Positions 38,878-49,230 of a stretch of 64,000 nucleotides of DNA are shown here, one piece after another (within the stretch, counting starts at the first letter, position 1; each line of letters begins with the position of its first letter). The stretch spans positions 124,001 to 188,000 of the forward strand of contig NZ_NKFL01000004.1 in the NCBI RefSeq assembly GCF_002223055.1. Reading direction: 5' to 3'. Below the pieces are notes generated by a model. That model saw only the letters and a program-made list of their open reading frames with translations, did no database searches and was not told the origin of the DNA. Both the position numbers and the translations under genes were made by a program. The DNA comes from Burkholderia sp. HI2500 (GTDB taxonomy: Bacteria; Pseudomonadota; Gammaproteobacteria; Burkholderiales; Burkholderiaceae).

Positions 38878-40263
38878 TCATGCGCCCGCGCGCATCAGCG
38901 CTTCGATCTCGTCCGCCGCGACGGGCACGCCGCGCGTGATCAGCTCGCAGCCGTGCTCGCGCACGATCGCGTCGTCCTCGATGCGGATGCCGATGTTCCA
39001 GTACTCGGGCGGCACGTCGTCGGCGGCGCGCACGTACAGGCCGGGCTCGATCGTCAGCGTCATGCCGGCTTTCAGCGTGCGCCACGGCAGCGCGCCGTTG
39101 CCGTCACGCTCGGCGAGCCGCTCGCGGTAGTCGCCGCAATCGTGCACGTCCATGCCGATCCAGTGGCCGGTGCGATGCATGTAGAAGCGTGCGTAGGCGC
39201 GCTCGGCGATCACGTCGTCGACGTTCGAGAAGCGCGATTTCGGGATGATGCCGGTGTCGAGCAGCCCCTGCGCGAGCACGCGCACGGCGGCGTCGTGCGG
39301 CGCCTCGAACGGCACGCCGGCGCGCGTCGCGTCGATCGCGGCCTGCTGCGCGGCGAGCACGATGTCGTACAGCGTGCGTTGCGCGGGCGAGAAGCGCCCG
39401 TTGGCCGGGAACGTGCGCGTGATGTCCGACGCGTAGCCGTCGAGTTCGCACGCGGCGTCGATCAGGATCAGGTCGCCATCTTGTGCGGTTGCGTTGCCGG
39501 CCGGGTAGTGCAGCACGCACGCGTTCGCGCCGGCCGCGACGATCGAGCCGTACGCGGGCGACTGCGCGCCGTGCTTGCGGAACACATACAGCAGCTCGGC
39601 CTCGAGTTCGTATTCGCGGATGCCGGGGCGGCACGCCTGCATCGCGCGGCGGTGCGCAAGGGCGGAGATGTGCGCGGCGCGCATCATGATCGCGAGTTCG
39701 TGCTCGTCCTTCACGAGCCGCATGTCGTCGAGCAGCGGCGTGAGGTCGAGCATCGCGTCCGGCGCGGCGACACCCGTGCGCGCCAGCGCGCGCACCGCGT
39801 CGACCCAGCCCGCGAGCCGGCGCTCGAAGTCGGCCGATGCACCGAACCGGTAGTGCACGGTGCCCGCGTCGGCGAGCAGGCGCGGCATCTCGGTATCGAT
39901 CACGTCGACCGCGAACGCCGCGTCGAAGCCGAACGCATCGCGCGCGGCTTCGGGCCCGTAATGGAAGCCTTCCCAGATTTCGCGGTCGGCGTTCTTGGCG
40001 CGGCAGAACAGGATCGACTCCGGCGCGCCGTGCGGCGCGGCCGCGTTCAGCACGAGCACGGCATCCGGCTCGCTGAAGCCTGTCAGGTAGTGGAAGTAGC
40101 TGTCGAACCGGTACGGATAGTCCGTATCGCGATTGCGCGGCACTTCGGGCGCGGTGGGGACGATGGCGACGCCGCCGCCGGCGGCACGCAGTGCGGCAAG
40201 CACGCGTTCACGGCGCTGGCGGTAGACGTCGACGGCGATGGCGGTATCGAGGGGCGCGTTCAT
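38878..40263 (-). CDS. pepP: Xaa-Pro aminopeptidase P
   Basis: Cytosolic metallopeptidase removing N-terminal residues before proline. The 461-residue protein has the N-terminal AMP_N domain and a pita-bread catalytic domain with metal ligands in LIDAACELDGYASDITRTFP (two Asp, read in halves), HRTGHWIGMDVHD (His), TIEPGLY (Glu) and IRIEDD (Glu). Length matches E. coli PepP (441). It begins the minus-strand operon that runs through ubiH. Confidence 0.95.
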   Translation of the reverse strand: MNAPLDTAIAVDVYRQRRERVLAALRAAGGGVAIVPTAPEVPRNRDTDYPYRFDSYFHYLTGFSEPDAVLVLNAAAPHGAPESILFCRAKNADREIWEGFHYGPEAARDAFGFDAAFAVDVIDTEMPRLLADAGTVHYRFGASADFERRLAGWVDAVRALARTGVAAPDAMLDLTPLLDDMRLVKDEHELAIMMRAAHISALAHRRAMQACRPGIREYELEAELLYVFRKHGAQSPAYGSIVAAGANACVLHYPAGNATAQDGDLILIDAACELDGYASDITRTFPANGRFSPAQRTLYDIVLAAQQAAIDATRAGVPFEAPHDAAVRVLAQGLLDTGIIPKSRFSNVDDVIAERAYARFYMHRTGHWIGMDVHDCGDYRERLAERDGNGALPWRTLKAGMTLTIEPGLYVRAADDVPPEYWNIGIRIEDDAIVREHGCELITRGVPVAADEIEALMRAGA

Positions 40264-40450
40264 TCGTGCGATTGTAGCGCCGCGGGACGCCGTGCGTGAG
40301 AGAGGGGGCGGGAAGCCGCCCTGGAAGGCCCGCGCGGCGGTTGTTGCAAACCATCCACAGGCCGTCCGGGCGATTTTCTGTCGCGCGACGCTGGCCGGTT
40401 ATGATCGGCGACAACGTATACTCTCGGCGGTTCCCTTAAAAAGGCAGATG

Positions 40451-41062
40451 ATGAAATTAATCGGTTCGCTCAGCAGCCCGTACGTCCGCAAGGCGCGGAT
40501 CGTGCTGGCTGAAAAGAAGATCGACTACAAGCTGGAGCTCGAGAACGTGTGGGCGCCGGAGACGGATATTCATGCCTCGAATCCGCTCGGCAAGGTCCCG
40601 TGCCTCGTGATGGAGGATGGTGCCGCGGTGTTTGATTCCCGCGTGATCTGCGAATACGTCGATACGTTGTCGCCGGTCGGCAAGCTGATTCCGCCGTCGG
40701 GCCGCGAGCGCCTCGAGGTGCGGTGCTGGGAAGCGTTGGGCGACGGCGTGATCGACGCGGCGGTCGCGATTCGCGTCGAACATACGATGCGCGACGAGGT
40801 GCAGCGCAGCGCGAGCTGGATCGCGCGCCAGCAACGCAAGATCGACGACGGCCTCGTCGCGATGTCGCAGGGCCTCGGCGGCAAGACGTGGTGTGTCGGT
40901 AATCATTACACGCTCGCCGACATCGCACTCGGCTGCGCGCTCGGCTATCTCGACTTCCGGATGCCCGAGCTCAACTGGCGCGATCGCCACCCGAACCTCG
41001 ACAAGCACTTCGCGAAGCTGCTGCAGCGGCCGTCGTTCGCCGACACGCTGCCGCAGAGCTGA
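40451..41062 (+). CDS. Glutathione S-transferase family protein
   Basis: A 203-residue protein with an N-terminal thioredoxin-like GST domain (SSPYVRKARIVLAEK, NPLGKVPCLV, DSRVICEYVD) and an all-helical C-terminal domain with TLADIALGCALGYLDFR. The SSPY serine is the likely catalytic residue. ATG 40451 has AAGG 6 bases upstream; the adjacent ATG at 40448 is possible. It transfers glutathione to an unknown electrophile. Single gene; a terminator follows. Confidence 0.88.
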   Translation: MKLIGSLSSPYVRKARIVLAEKKIDYKLELENVWAPETDIHASNPLGKVPCLVMEDGAAVFDSRVICEYVDTLSPVGKLIPPSGRERLEVRCWEALGDGVIDAAVAIRVEHTMRDEVQRSASWIARQQRKIDDGLVAMSQGLGGKTWCVGNHYTLADIALGCALGYLDFRMPELNWRDRHPNLDKHFAKLLQRPSFADTLPQS

Positions 41063-41119
41063 GCCGCACGCGACGCATTCACGCGCTTCACGCGTTTCAC
41101 GCCATTCGGCAGACAAAAG

Positions 41120-41148
41120 AAAAGCGCCCCGCGGGGCGCTTTTCTTTT
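41120..41148. terminator. Bidirectional terminator after the GST gene
   Basis: AAAAGCGCCCC-GC-GGGGCGCTTTT (41120-41143) is a perfect stem with A and T runs at both ends, between the convergent GST and FMN glutamate synthase-like genes. Confidence 0.93.
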
Positions 41149-41184
41149 TGCCGGGCCGCCCCGCGGCGGGGGCGGTCGCCCGCG

Positions 41185-42804
41185 TCATTCGATCGATGCG
41201 TACACGGCTTCGCCGAGCGTGAACGAATCGCTGCGCGCAATCGGCCACCACTTGTCGTACAGCGTAAAGCCGCAGGTGTTGCCGTCGAGCAGCGCACCGG
41301 GTTTCAGGTACTTCAGCAACTGCGACATCAGCCGCACTTCATGCGGCGCGACCCGCTGCACGATGTGATGTGCGCGCAGCTCGGACGGGTGCGCGAGGCC
41401 GGCCGCCTGCACGAGTTCCTGCAACGCATGCAGCGTATTGCGGTGGAAGTTGTACACGCGCTCGGCCTTGTCGGGCACGACGAGCGCGCGCTGGCGCACC
41501 GGGTCCTGGGTCGCGACGCCGGTCGGGCAGCGATCGGTGTGGCAGTGCTGCGCCTGGATACAGCCGACCGCGAACATGAAGCCGCGCGCCGAGTTCACCC
41601 AGTCCGCGCCGATCGCGAGCGTACGCGCGATGTCGAACGCGGTGATGATCTTGCCGCTCGCGCCGAGCTTCACGCGATCGCGCACGCCGATCCCGACGAG
41701 CGTGTTGTGCACGAGCAGCAGCCCTTCCTGCAGCGGCACGCCGACGTGGTCGGTGAATTCGAGCGGCGCCGCGCCCGTGCCGCCTTCCGCGCCGTCGACG
41801 ACGATGAAGTCCGGCACGATGCCGGTCTCGAGCATCGCCTTCGCGATCCCGAAGAATTCCCACGGATGGCCGATGCACAGCTTGAAGCCGGTCGGCTTGC
41901 CGCCCGACAGCGTGCGCAGCCGGTCGACGAATTCGAGCAGCCCGCGCGGCGTCGAGAACTCCGAGTGCGTCGCCGGCGAGATGCAGTCCTTGCCCATCGG
42001 CACGCCGCGCGTCTCGGCGATTTCCGGCGTGATCTTCGCGGCCGGCAGCACGCCGCCGTGGCCGGGCTTCGCACCCTGCGACAGCTTCACCTCGATCATC
42101 TTGACCTGCGGATCGGCGGCCTGCTTCGCGAACTTGTCGGGGTTGAAGGTGCCGTCGTCGTTGCGGCAGCCGAAGTAGCCGGACGCGATTTCCCAGATGA
42201 TGTCGCCGCCGTTTTCGCGGTGGTACTTCGACAGCGAGCCTTCGCCCGTGTCGTGCGCGAAACCGCCTTTCTTCGCACCGAGGTTCAGCGAGCGGATCGC
42301 GTTCGCGGACAGCGAGCCGAAGCTCATCGCCGAGATGTTGAAGATCGAAATGTCATACGGTTGCGCGCGGTTCGCGCCGACGCGGATGCGGAAATCGTGG
42401 TTCGGCAGCTTCGTCGGCGCGAGCGAATGGCTGATCCATTCGTGCGCGACGGCCTTCACGTTCAGCTCGGTGCCGTACGGACGATTGTCGGCGACGTTCT
42501 TCGCGCGCTGGTAGACGAGGCTGCGCTGCGCACGCGAGAACGGCTTTTCGTCGGTGTCGTCCTCGACGAAATACTGGCGGATTTCAGGTCGGATGAATTC
42601 GAACAGGAAGCGGAAGTGGCCCCAGAGCGGGTAGTTGCGCAGGATCGCGTGGCGGTCCTGCTTCAGGTCGTACAGGCCGAGCGCGACGAGCGCGGCCGGG
42701 ATCACGAGCCACAGCCACGCGATCGTGTGCCGGGCGGCGAGCGCCGCGACGGCCACGAACAGCAGGACCGCGCACCACATCGCGATATAGCGTCGGGAAA
42801 ACAT
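41185..42804 (-). CDS. Membrane-anchored FMN-binding glutamate synthase-family protein
   Basis: A 539-residue stand-alone homologue of the synthase domain of GltB. Two hydrophobic segments (about 8-24 and 28-45) anchor the N-terminus. The barrel that follows has SAMSFGSLSANAI, GEGS near 187-190, and the 3Fe-4S motif C415-x5-C421-x4-C426. The glutaminase (N-terminal cysteine) domain and GltD partner are absent. Such proteins are widespread and mostly uncharacterised; genuine glutamate synthase activity should not be assumed. It converges on the GST gene. Confidence 0.88.
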   Translation of the reverse strand: MFSRRYIAMWCAVLLFVAVAALAARHTIAWLWLVIPAALVALGLYDLKQDRHAILRNYPLWGHFRFLFEFIRPEIRQYFVEDDTDEKPFSRAQRSLVYQRAKNVADNRPYGTELNVKAVAHEWISHSLAPTKLPNHDFRIRVGANRAQPYDISIFNISAMSFGSLSANAIRSLNLGAKKGGFAHDTGEGSLSKYHRENGGDIIWEIASGYFGCRNDDGTFNPDKFAKQAADPQVKMIEVKLSQGAKPGHGGVLPAAKITPEIAETRGVPMGKDCISPATHSEFSTPRGLLEFVDRLRTLSGGKPTGFKLCIGHPWEFFGIAKAMLETGIVPDFIVVDGAEGGTGAAPLEFTDHVGVPLQEGLLLVHNTLVGIGVRDRVKLGASGKIITAFDIARTLAIGADWVNSARGFMFAVGCIQAQHCHTDRCPTGVATQDPVRQRALVVPDKAERVYNFHRNTLHALQELVQAAGLAHPSELRAHHIVQRVAPHEVRLMSQLLKYLKPGALLDGNTCGFTLYDKWWPIARSDSFTLGEAVYASIE

Positions 42805-42994
42805 GGGGACTCCATCGTAATTGTCTGGATGGCCGTCACGTCGCCAGGATCGCGCGGCGGCCGGCAGGTCGGCGCCCGAGGCATCGCGCAGGCCCGGCGG
42901 GCATGGTGCCCGTGCCGTACCCGCCGCCGCCGGCGCCCACGATGGTCGAGAGTCTACTACGGGTGTCGTGAAGCTCGCGTTGCCGAGCCGGCGG

Positions 42995-43765
42995 CTACCG
43001 GCCGGCCTCGGTCGGGCGGATGAACGGGCTGTACGCCAGGGTGCCGGGTTTCAGCCTGGCGTCGTCGTCGAAGTCCTCGTCGCGGTTGAACGGCACGCGC
43101 GGCCATGCGGGCCAGTCGCGCAGCCGCGCGCGGTAGTCGACGAGGCAGCGTGCGAGGCGCGCGTCCTGTCGTCGCGCGGCGTCGCCTGCCAGGCCGCCGC
43201 GGACGTCGTGGACCAGGTGCGGTTCGAGCACGTCGAAGCCGACGTAGCGCAGCGCGTACATGATCGGCCACAGCAGCAGGCGGGTATCGCCTTCACGGCC
43301 ATCGGACGCGCAGGCGGCGGCCGACGAGCCGGTCGTGACGCTCAGCAACGCGCGCCGCCCTTGCAGCACGCCGCGATCGTGGCGCTGCCGGCTGCTGTAA
43401 AGGCCGCCGTAGACGAACACGCGATCCATCCAGCCCTTCAGGATCGCGGGCGCGCCGAACCACCACAGCGGGAACTGCAGGATCAGCGCATCGGCTTGCT
43501 TCAGCAGGCCGACATGATGCGCGATCTCGGGCGCGAGCGTGCCGCGTTCCCAGTGATGGCGCTGCTCGCGCTGCGCGTCGAAGCAGGTGGGGTCGAGCCG
43601 ATCCGCGTAATGGCGCGGTGCCTCGCACGGGTCGAACGTCTCGCCATACAGGTTCGCGACCGTCACGGCATGGCCGCCCGCGCGCCAGGCGTCGGCCGCC
43701 GTGCCGGCGAGGGTGGCGTTGAACGACTGCGGTTCGGGATGGGCAACGACGATCAGCGCATGCAT
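42995..43765 (-). CDS. NAD(P)H oxidoreductase, flavodoxin-like (MdaB/KefF type)
   Basis: A 256-residue Flavodoxin_2 protein expected to carry FAD and reduce quinones or similar. Markers are HALIVVAHPEPQSFNATL near the start, LILQFPLWWFGAPAILKGWMDRVF, and the GRRALLSVTTGSS segment. The start ATG 43765 is chosen from homology. It is divergent from a HxlR regulator 74 bases away, the usual pairing for redox-sensing control of such reductases. Confidence 0.88.
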   Translation of the reverse strand: MHALIVVAHPEPQSFNATLAGTAADAWRAGGHAVTVANLYGETFDPCEAPRHYADRLDPTCFDAQREQRHHWERGTLAPEIAHHVGLLKQADALILQFPLWWFGAPAILKGWMDRVFVYGGLYSSRQRHDRGVLQGRRALLSVTTGSSAAACASDGREGDTRLLLWPIMYALRYVGFDVLEPHLVHDVRGGLAGDAARRQDARLARCLVDYRARLRDWPAWPRVPFNRDEDFDDDARLKPGTLAYSPFIRPTEAGR

Positions 43766-43839
43766 GGCGGGCTCCGTGAGTGTGCGACGATGATGGCCGG
43801 CGGCGGTGGGGCCGCGCAATCACGCACCCGGAGGTAACC

Positions 43840-44214
43840 ATGGCATTTCCCGGCGACGTCTACGCGGCGGACTGCTCAGCGCGCGATGCGCTCGCGCTGG
43901 TCGCCGGCAAGTGGTCGCTGCTGATCCTGCCGGCGCTGGCCGAGCGGCCGCTGCGCAATGGCGAGCTGCTCAAGCGTATCGGCGGGATTTCCCAGAAGGT
44001 GTTGACGCAGACGCTGCGCGAGCTGGAGCGCAACGGGCTGATCGAACGCATCGCGGTGGCCGCGCGGCGCGCACACGTCGAATACCGGTTGACGGCGGTG
44101 GCGGGGTCGCTCGTGGAGACGCTCGTGGCGCTCGACCGCTGGGCCGAGCGCCATTTTCCCGAGCTGGACGCGGCGCGCGAGCGCTACGACGCGTCGGTGC
44201 GGAACATGCGGTGA
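43840..44214 (+). CDS. HxlR-family transcriptional regulator
   Basis: A 124-residue winged-helix protein of the HxlR/DUF24 family. The conserved N-terminal cysteine is C12 (DCSARDALALVAGKW), which in the HypR/YodB relatives senses quinones or hypochlorite through thiol chemistry. The recognition helix lies around GISQKVLTQTLRELERNGL. GGAGGT precedes the ATG at 43840. It probably represses the divergent flavodoxin-type reductase at 42995-43765. Confidence 0.9.
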   Translation: MAFPGDVYAADCSARDALALVAGKWSLLILPALAERPLRNGELLKRIGGISQKVLTQTLRELERNGLIERIAVAARRAHVEYRLTAVAGSLVETLVALDRWAERHFPELDAARERYDASVRNMR

Positions 44215-44277
44215 GTGGCGCGGCCGCTTCCGGCCTGCTGCCGCTTGCGCGGCGCCGGCGCCGGCGCCGGCGGCGCG

Positions 44278-45426
44278 TCAGCGGGCGAGCGCGAGGGCCG
44301 GTGCTGCGTTCGCCTGCGTGTTGCCGGACAGCGCGGATTCGATGATCCCGCCGCCGAGGCAGATCTCGCCGTCGTACAGCACGGCCGACTGCCCGGGCGT
44401 GACGGCCCACTGCGCGTCGTCGAACGCGAGCGAGAAGCGCGCCTCGCCTGCCGGGCCGGGCGTGGCGGCGCCGAATGCGCACGCCGCGTCGGCCTGCCGG
44501 TAGCGCGTCTTCGCCCCGCACGCGAAACCTTCGGCCGGCGGTTCGCCGGCGACCCAGCTCACGTTGCCCGCGACCAGCTCGCGCGCCAGCAGCCACGGAT
44601 GATCGTGGCCCTGCACGACGTACAGCGTGTTCGACGCGATGTCCTTCGCGGCGACGAACCACGGATCGCCGTTGCCGGTCTTGCTGCCGCCGAGGCCGAT
44701 GCCCTTGCGCTGGCCGAACGTGTAGAACGCGAGACCGATGTGCTCGCCGACGACCTTGCCGTCCGGCGTCTTCATCGGGCCGGGTTGGGTCGGCAGATAG
44801 CGGTTCAGGAAATCGCGGAACGGCCGTTCGCCGATGAAGCAGATGCCGGTCGAATCCTTCTTCTTCGCGTTCGGCAGCCCGATCTGCGCGGCGATCTCGC
44901 GCACCTTCGTCTTCGGGATCTCACCGAGCGGGAACATCGTCTTCGACAACTGCGCCTGGTTCAGCCGGTGCAGGAAGTACGACTGGTCTTTCGTATGATC
45001 GAAGGCCTTCAGCAGTTCGAAACGCCCGTCACGCTCGCGCACGCGCGCATAGTGGCCGGTCGCGATCATTTCCGCGTCGAGCGACATCGCGTGATCGAGG
45101 AACGCCTTGAACTTGATCTCGGCGTTGCACAGCACGTCGGGGTTCGGCGTGCGGCCGGCCGAATATTCGCGCAGGAATTCGGCGAACACGCGGTCCTTGT
45201 ATTCGGCCGCGAAGTTGACGGCTTCCACGTCGATGCCGATCAGATCGGCCACCGACACGACGTCGATCCAGTCCTGGCGCGTCGAGCAGTATTCGCCGTC
45301 GTCGTCGTCTTCCCAGTTCTTCATGAACAGGCCGACCACGTCGTAACCCTGCTCCTTCAGCAGCCAAGCGGTCACCGACGAATCGACGCCGCCCGACATG
45401 CCCACCACTACACGGCGCTTGCTCAT
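44278..45426 (-). CDS. mnmA: tRNA-uridine 2-sulfurtransferase
   Basis: Thiolates U34 of Lys, Glu and Gln tRNAs. The 382-residue protein has the PP-loop SGGVDSS at residues 11-17 and the two catalytic cysteines C100 ([13 protein letters not shown]) and C196 ([10 protein letters not shown]). The start ATG overlaps the upstream NUDIX stop by 4 bases. Length is close to the E. coli 368. It is the last gene of a two-gene minus-strand unit. Confidence 0.96.
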   Translation of the reverse strand: MSKRRVVVGMSGGVDSSVTAWLLKEQGYDVVGLFMKNWEDDDDGEYCSTRQDWIDVVSVADLIGIDVEAVNFAAEYKDRVFAEFLREYSAGRTPNPDVLCNAEIKFKAFLDHAMSLDAEMIATGHYARVRERDGRFELLKAFDHTKDQSYFLHRLNQAQLSKTMFPLGEIPKTKVREIAAQIGLPNAKKKDSTGICFIGERPFRDFLNRYLPTQPGPMKTPDGKVVGEHIGLAFYTFGQRKGIGLGGSKTGNGDPWFVAAKDIASNTLYVVQGHDHPWLLARELVAGNVSWVAGEPPAEGFACGAKTRYRQADAACAFGAATPGPAGEARFSLAFDDAQWAVTPGQSAVLYDGEICLGGGIIESALSGNTQANAAPALALAR

Positions 45427-45932
45427 TTGTTGACCGCCTGACGTTCGAATGCTTCGGGGCGCGGCGCGACCGAATGCGTGTGCACGAAATCGAGCGGAAT
45501 GCGCCGCCCGGCGAGGTAATCGTCGACGCAGCGCATCACCGCGGGCGAGCGATGGCGCTCGCCGCACGCGCGCAGCTCGTCGGCGGTCATCCACAGCGTG
45601 CGGACGATGCCGTCGTCGAGCGCGTGGCCCGCGATCGGCTCGCTGGCCGTGCCGCAGAACGTGAAGCGCAGGTAGGTCGCGCCGGCGGTGCCGGGGCGGT
45701 CGTAGTGCGCGAGATAGACGCCGACGAGCGCGTCGGGCGTGAACGGGTGCGCGGTTTCCTCGAGCGTTTCTCGGATCACGGCGTCGGCCAGCGTTTCGCC
45801 GGCTTCGAGATGGCCTGCCGGCTGGTTGATGCGCAGGCCCGACGAGGTTTCTTCCTCGATCATGAGAAAGCGGCCGGCGTGCTCGACGAGCGCGGCGACC
45901 GTCACATGCGGGGTCCAGATTTCGGGTTTCAT
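45423..45932 (-). CDS. NUDIX hydrolase
   Basis: A 169-residue phosphohydrolase with the Nudix box [20 protein letters not shown] starting at G40 and ending with the metal-binding glutamates near residue 59. The fold begins [20 protein letters not shown]. It resembles the NudJ-type enzymes that hydrolyse thiamine or nucleotide pyrophosphates. Genes for NudJ and MnmA are adjacent in E. coli too, supporting the identity, though the substrate is not proved. Its stop overlaps mnmA. Confidence 0.9.
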   Translation of the reverse strand: MKPEIWTPHVTVAALVEHAGRFLMIEEETSSGLRINQPAGHLEAGETLADAVIRETLEETAHPFTPDALVGVYLAHYDRPGTAGATYLRFTFCGTASEPIAGHALDDGIVRTLWMTADELRACGERHRSPAVMRCVDDYLAGRRIPLDFVHTHSVAPRPEAFERQAVNK

Positions 45933-46206
45933 GGTTCGGCATTTTACCGGTTGCGCCCGAACGCTGCCGGTCACCTCGCTAAACGAATCCGACCCTCGCA
46001 ATTCGTCTGTCCTGCCGATGCGCGGCGACGCCGGCCGGGCTGGCGCGCCATCAGGCGCGCCCGTGCGGAGCTGCTGGTACGGCCCTCGCTTTCGCCTAAA
46101 GTGGAAGGTGAGTGTCGTCGCTCGTGAGCCGGTAGTCAGCCTGCCGGCTCGTTGCGCAGTAGAAAACGCAGGAAACGAAACACTGACGATGACGGAGGGA
46201 CCGACG

Positions 46207-47346
46207 ATGCATATTGGCGTGCCTGCCGAAACGCGGGCGAACGAGGCGCGGGTGGCTGCGACGCCGGAAACCGTGAAGAAATACGCGGCGGCCGGGCATC
46301 GGGTCAGCATCGCGAGAGGGGCCGGCGTCGCCGCGAGTTATCCCGACGGCGCCTATGCGGCCGCCGGTGCCGAACTGACCGGCCAGTCGGCCGCGTTCGA
46401 CGTCGACATCGTGCTGAAGGTCCAGGCGCCCACCGACGCCGAACTGCCGTTGCTCAAGCGCGGCTCGGTGCTGGTCGGCATGCTCGAGCCGTTCGACCGC
46501 GAGCAGGCGGCGAAGCTGGCCGCGGCCGGCGTGACGGCCTTCGCGCTCGAAGCCGCGCCGCGCACGACGCGCGCGCAGAGCCTCGACGTGCTGTCGTCGC
46601 AGGCGAACATCGCGGGCTACAAGGCCGTGCTGGTGGCCGCGGCGCTGTATCCGCGCTTCTTTCCGATGCTGATGACGGCCGCGGGCACCGTGAAGGCCGC
46701 GCGCGTGCTGATTCTCGGCGCGGGCGTCGCGGGCCTGCAGGCGATCGCGACCGCGAAGCGCCTCGGCGCGGTGATCGAGGCGTCCGACGTGCGGCCGGCC
46801 GTGAAGGAGCAGATCGAGTCGCTCGGCGCGAAATTCCTCGACGTCCCGTACGACACCGACGAAGAGCGCGACGCGGCGCAGGGCGTGGGCGGCTACGCGC
46901 GCCCGATGCCGCCGTCGTGGCTCGGCCGCCAGGCCGCGCTGGTGCACGAGCGGGCGAAGCAGGCCGACATCGTAATCACCACCGCGCTGATTCCCGGGCG
47001 CCCGGCGCCGACCTTGATCTCCGTCGAAACCGTGCAGTCGATGAAGCCGGGCTCGGTGCTCGTCGATCTCGCGGCCGGCCGCGGCCCGGAATTCGACGGC
47101 CGCAAGAGCGGCAACTGTCCGCTGACGGTCGCCGACCAGGTGATCGTGCACGACGGCGTGACGATCGCGGGCTACACGAATCTCGCGTCGATGGTCGCGG
47201 CGGACGCGTCGGCGCTGTATGCGCGCAACCTGCTCGACTTCATGAAGCTGATCGTCACGAAGGACGGCACGCTGAACATCGACCTGACCGACGACATCGT
47301 CGCCGCGACGCTCCTGTGCCGCGACAGCGAAGTCGCGCGCAAGTAA
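46207..47346 (+). CDS. pntAA: NAD(P) transhydrogenase alpha subunit, part 1
   Basis: NAD(H)-binding domain I of the proton-translocating transhydrogenase, 379 residues. It contains the AlaDh/PNT fold with GAGVAG at 171-176, the [20 protein letters not shown] segment and [23 protein letters not shown] in parts. The ATG at 46207 has GGAGG at 46194-46198, so it is preferred over the ATG at 46189. In E. coli the alpha chain is one polypeptide; here it is split into AA and AB, usual in many proteobacteria. Confidence 0.95.
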   Translation: MHIGVPAETRANEARVAATPETVKKYAAAGHRVSIARGAGVAASYPDGAYAAAGAELTGQSAAFDVDIVLKVQAPTDAELPLLKRGSVLVGMLEPFDREQAAKLAAAGVTAFALEAAPRTTRAQSLDVLSSQANIAGYKAVLVAAALYPRFFPMLMTAAGTVKAARVLILGAGVAGLQAIATAKRLGAVIEASDVRPAVKEQIESLGAKFLDVPYDTDEERDAAQGVGGYARPMPPSWLGRQAALVHERAKQADIVITTALIPGRPAPTLISVETVQSMKPGSVLVDLAAGRGPEFDGRKSGNCPLTVADQVIVHDGVTIAGYTNLASMVAADASALYARNLLDFMKLIVTKDGTLNIDLTDDIVAATLLCRDSEVARK

Positions 47347-47363
47347 CCGGGGAGAAGGCGACC

Positions 47364-47690
47364 ATGGAAGTCATCAATCACACGGTGATCAACGTGATCA
47401 TCTTCGTGCTGGCCGTGTATGTCGGCTACCACGTGGTGTGGAACGTCACGCCGGCGCTGCATACGCCGCTGATGGCCGTGACCAACGCGATCTCGGCGAT
47501 CGTGATCGTCGGCGCGATGCTGGCGGCGGCGCTGACCGTCGGCACGACCGGCAAGGTGTTCGGCACGCTCGCGGTCGCGCTCGCGGCCGTCAACGTGTTC
47601 GGCGGTTTCCTCGTGACGAGGCGCATGCTCGAGATGTTCCGCAAGAAGGCGCCGAAGCCGGCCGACGGCGGCAAGGAGGGCGCGCGATGA
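47364..47690 (+). CDS. pntAB: NAD(P) transhydrogenase alpha subunit, part 2 (membrane)
   Basis: A 108-residue membrane piece of the alpha subunit with three to four hydrophobic helices ([19 protein letters not shown] region, then [11 protein letters not shown]). GGGGAGAAGG precedes the ATG. It contributes to the proton channel. The stop overlaps the pntB start by 4 bases, so the three chains are made together. Confidence 0.93.
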   Translation: MEVINHTVINVIIFVLAVYVGYHVVWNVTPALHTPLMAVTNAISAIVIVGAMLAAALTVGTTGKVFGTLAVALAAVNVFGGFLVTRRMLEMFRKKAPKPADGGKEGAR

Positions 47691-49141
47691 GCATGAACGT
47701 CGTCACGCTGCTGTATCTCGTCGCGTCGGTGTGCTTCATCCAGGCGCTGAAGGGCCTGTCGAACCCGAAGAGCGCGCGGCGCGGCAACCTGTTCGGGATG
47801 GCCGGGATGGCCATCGCGATCCTCACGACGGTCGCGCTGATCGTCAAGCAGGCCGAGTGGCTCGGCGCGAACCTGCCGCTCGGCATCGCGCTGGTGCTCG
47901 GCGCGCTGATCGTCGGCGGCGGCGTGGGGGCGTTCGTCGCCGCGCGCGTCGAGATGACGAAGATGCCGGAGCTCGTCGCGGCGATGCACTCGCTGATCGG
48001 TCTCGCGGCCGTGTGCATCGCGTATGCGGTGGTGTCGGAGCCGGAAGCGTTCGGGCTGGTGCCGCAGGACGCGGTGTCGTCGAACTTCATCCCGTACGGC
48101 AACCGCGTCGAGCTGTTCATCGGCACGGTCGTCGGCGCGATCACGTTCTCCGGTTCGGTGATCGCGTTCGGCAAGCTGTCGGGCAAATACAGGTTCCGGC
48201 TGTTCCAGGGCGCGCCGGTCGTGTATGCGGGCCAGCACCTGCTCAACCTGATGCTCGCGCTCGCGATGCTCGGCTTCGGCATCCTGTTCTTCATCACGCA
48301 GTCGTGGCTGCCGTTCATCATCATGACGGCGATCGCGTTCGCGCTCGGCGTGCTGATCATCATCCCGATCGGCGGCGCGGACATGCCGGTGGTCGTGTCG
48401 ATGCTGAACTCGTATTCGGGGTGGGCCGCGGCCGGCATCGGCTTCTCGCTGAACAACGCGATGCTGATCATCGCAGGCTCCCTCGTCGGCTCGTCGGGCG
48501 CGATCCTGTCGTACATCATGTGCCACGCGATGAACCGCTCGTTCTTCAACGTGCTCCTCGGCGGCTTCGGCGGCGACGCGGCGGCGGGTGGCGCAGCGGG
48601 CGCGAAGGAGCAGCGGCCGGTGAAGTCCGGTTCGGCCGAGGACGCGTCGTTCATGCTCGGCAACGCGGAGACGGTCGTGATCGTGCCGGGCTACGGGCTG
48701 GCCGTGGCCCGTGCGCAGCACGCGCTGAAGGAGCTGACCGACAAGCTGGTCGACAAGGGCATCGACGTGAAGTACGCGATCCATCCGGTCGCGGGGCGGA
48801 TGCCCGGGCACATGAACGTGCTGCTCGCGGAAGCGGAAGTGCCGTACGAGATCGTGCACGAGATGGAGGACATCAACGGCGAATTCGGCCAGGTCGACGT
48901 CGTGCTGGTGCTCGGCGCGAACGACGTCGTGAACCCGGCCGCGAAGAACGATCCGGCGTCGCCGATCGCGGGGATGCCGATCATCGAGGCGTACAAGGCG
49001 CGCACGGTGATCGTCAACAAGCGCTCGATGGCGGCCGGCTATGCGGGCCTCGACAACGACCTGTTCTACATGGACAAGACGATGATGGTGTTCGGCGATG
49101 CGAAGAAGGTCATCGAGGACATGGTGAAATCGGTCGAATGA
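47687..49141 (+). CDS. pntB: NAD(P) transhydrogenase beta subunit
   Basis: A 484-residue protein with about eight membrane helices followed by the NADP(H)-binding domain III in the last 180 residues ([46 protein letters not shown]). With PntAA and PntAB it couples NADH-to-NADP+ hydride transfer to proton entry, supplying NADPH. AAGGAGGG precedes the ATG, which overlaps the pntAB stop. A terminator follows at 49198-49230. Confidence 0.96.
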   Translation: MSMNVVTLLYLVASVCFIQALKGLSNPKSARRGNLFGMAGMAIAILTTVALIVKQAEWLGANLPLGIALVLGALIVGGGVGAFVAARVEMTKMPELVAAMHSLIGLAAVCIAYAVVSEPEAFGLVPQDAVSSNFIPYGNRVELFIGTVVGAITFSGSVIAFGKLSGKYRFRLFQGAPVVYAGQHLLNLMLALAMLGFGILFFITQSWLPFIIMTAIAFALGVLIIIPIGGADMPVVVSMLNSYSGWAAAGIGFSLNNAMLIIAGSLVGSSGAILSYIMCHAMNRSFFNVLLGGFGGDAAAGGAAGAKEQRPVKSGSAEDASFMLGNAETVVIVPGYGLAVARAQHALKELTDKLVDKGIDVKYAIHPVAGRMPGHMNVLLAEAEVPYEIVHEMEDINGEFGQVDVVLVLGANDVVNPAAKNDPASPIAGMPIIEAYKARTVIVNKRSMAAGYAGLDNDLFYMDKTMMVFGDAKKVIEDMVKSVE

Positions 49142-49197
49142 CGCACGCGCGAGTGACGTGGCTGCGTGCTTCGATTCATGGGCAGCGTGACCGGGCA

Positions 49198-49230
49198 GGC
49201 CCGACTGGCACCAGTCAGTCGGGCCTTTTT
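49198..49230 (+). terminator. Terminator of the pnt operon
   Basis: GGCCCGACTG (49198-49207) pairs with CAGTCGGGCC (49216-49225), followed by TTTTT. It lies at the convergent end of the LysR gene. Confidence 0.88.

Noticed and set aside
44251-44277. GGCGCCGGCGCC simple repeat between HxlR and mnmA
   Set aside because: It is a short GCCGGC-type run common in this GC-rich genome. No flanking T run, so not a convincing terminator, and too short for an array.
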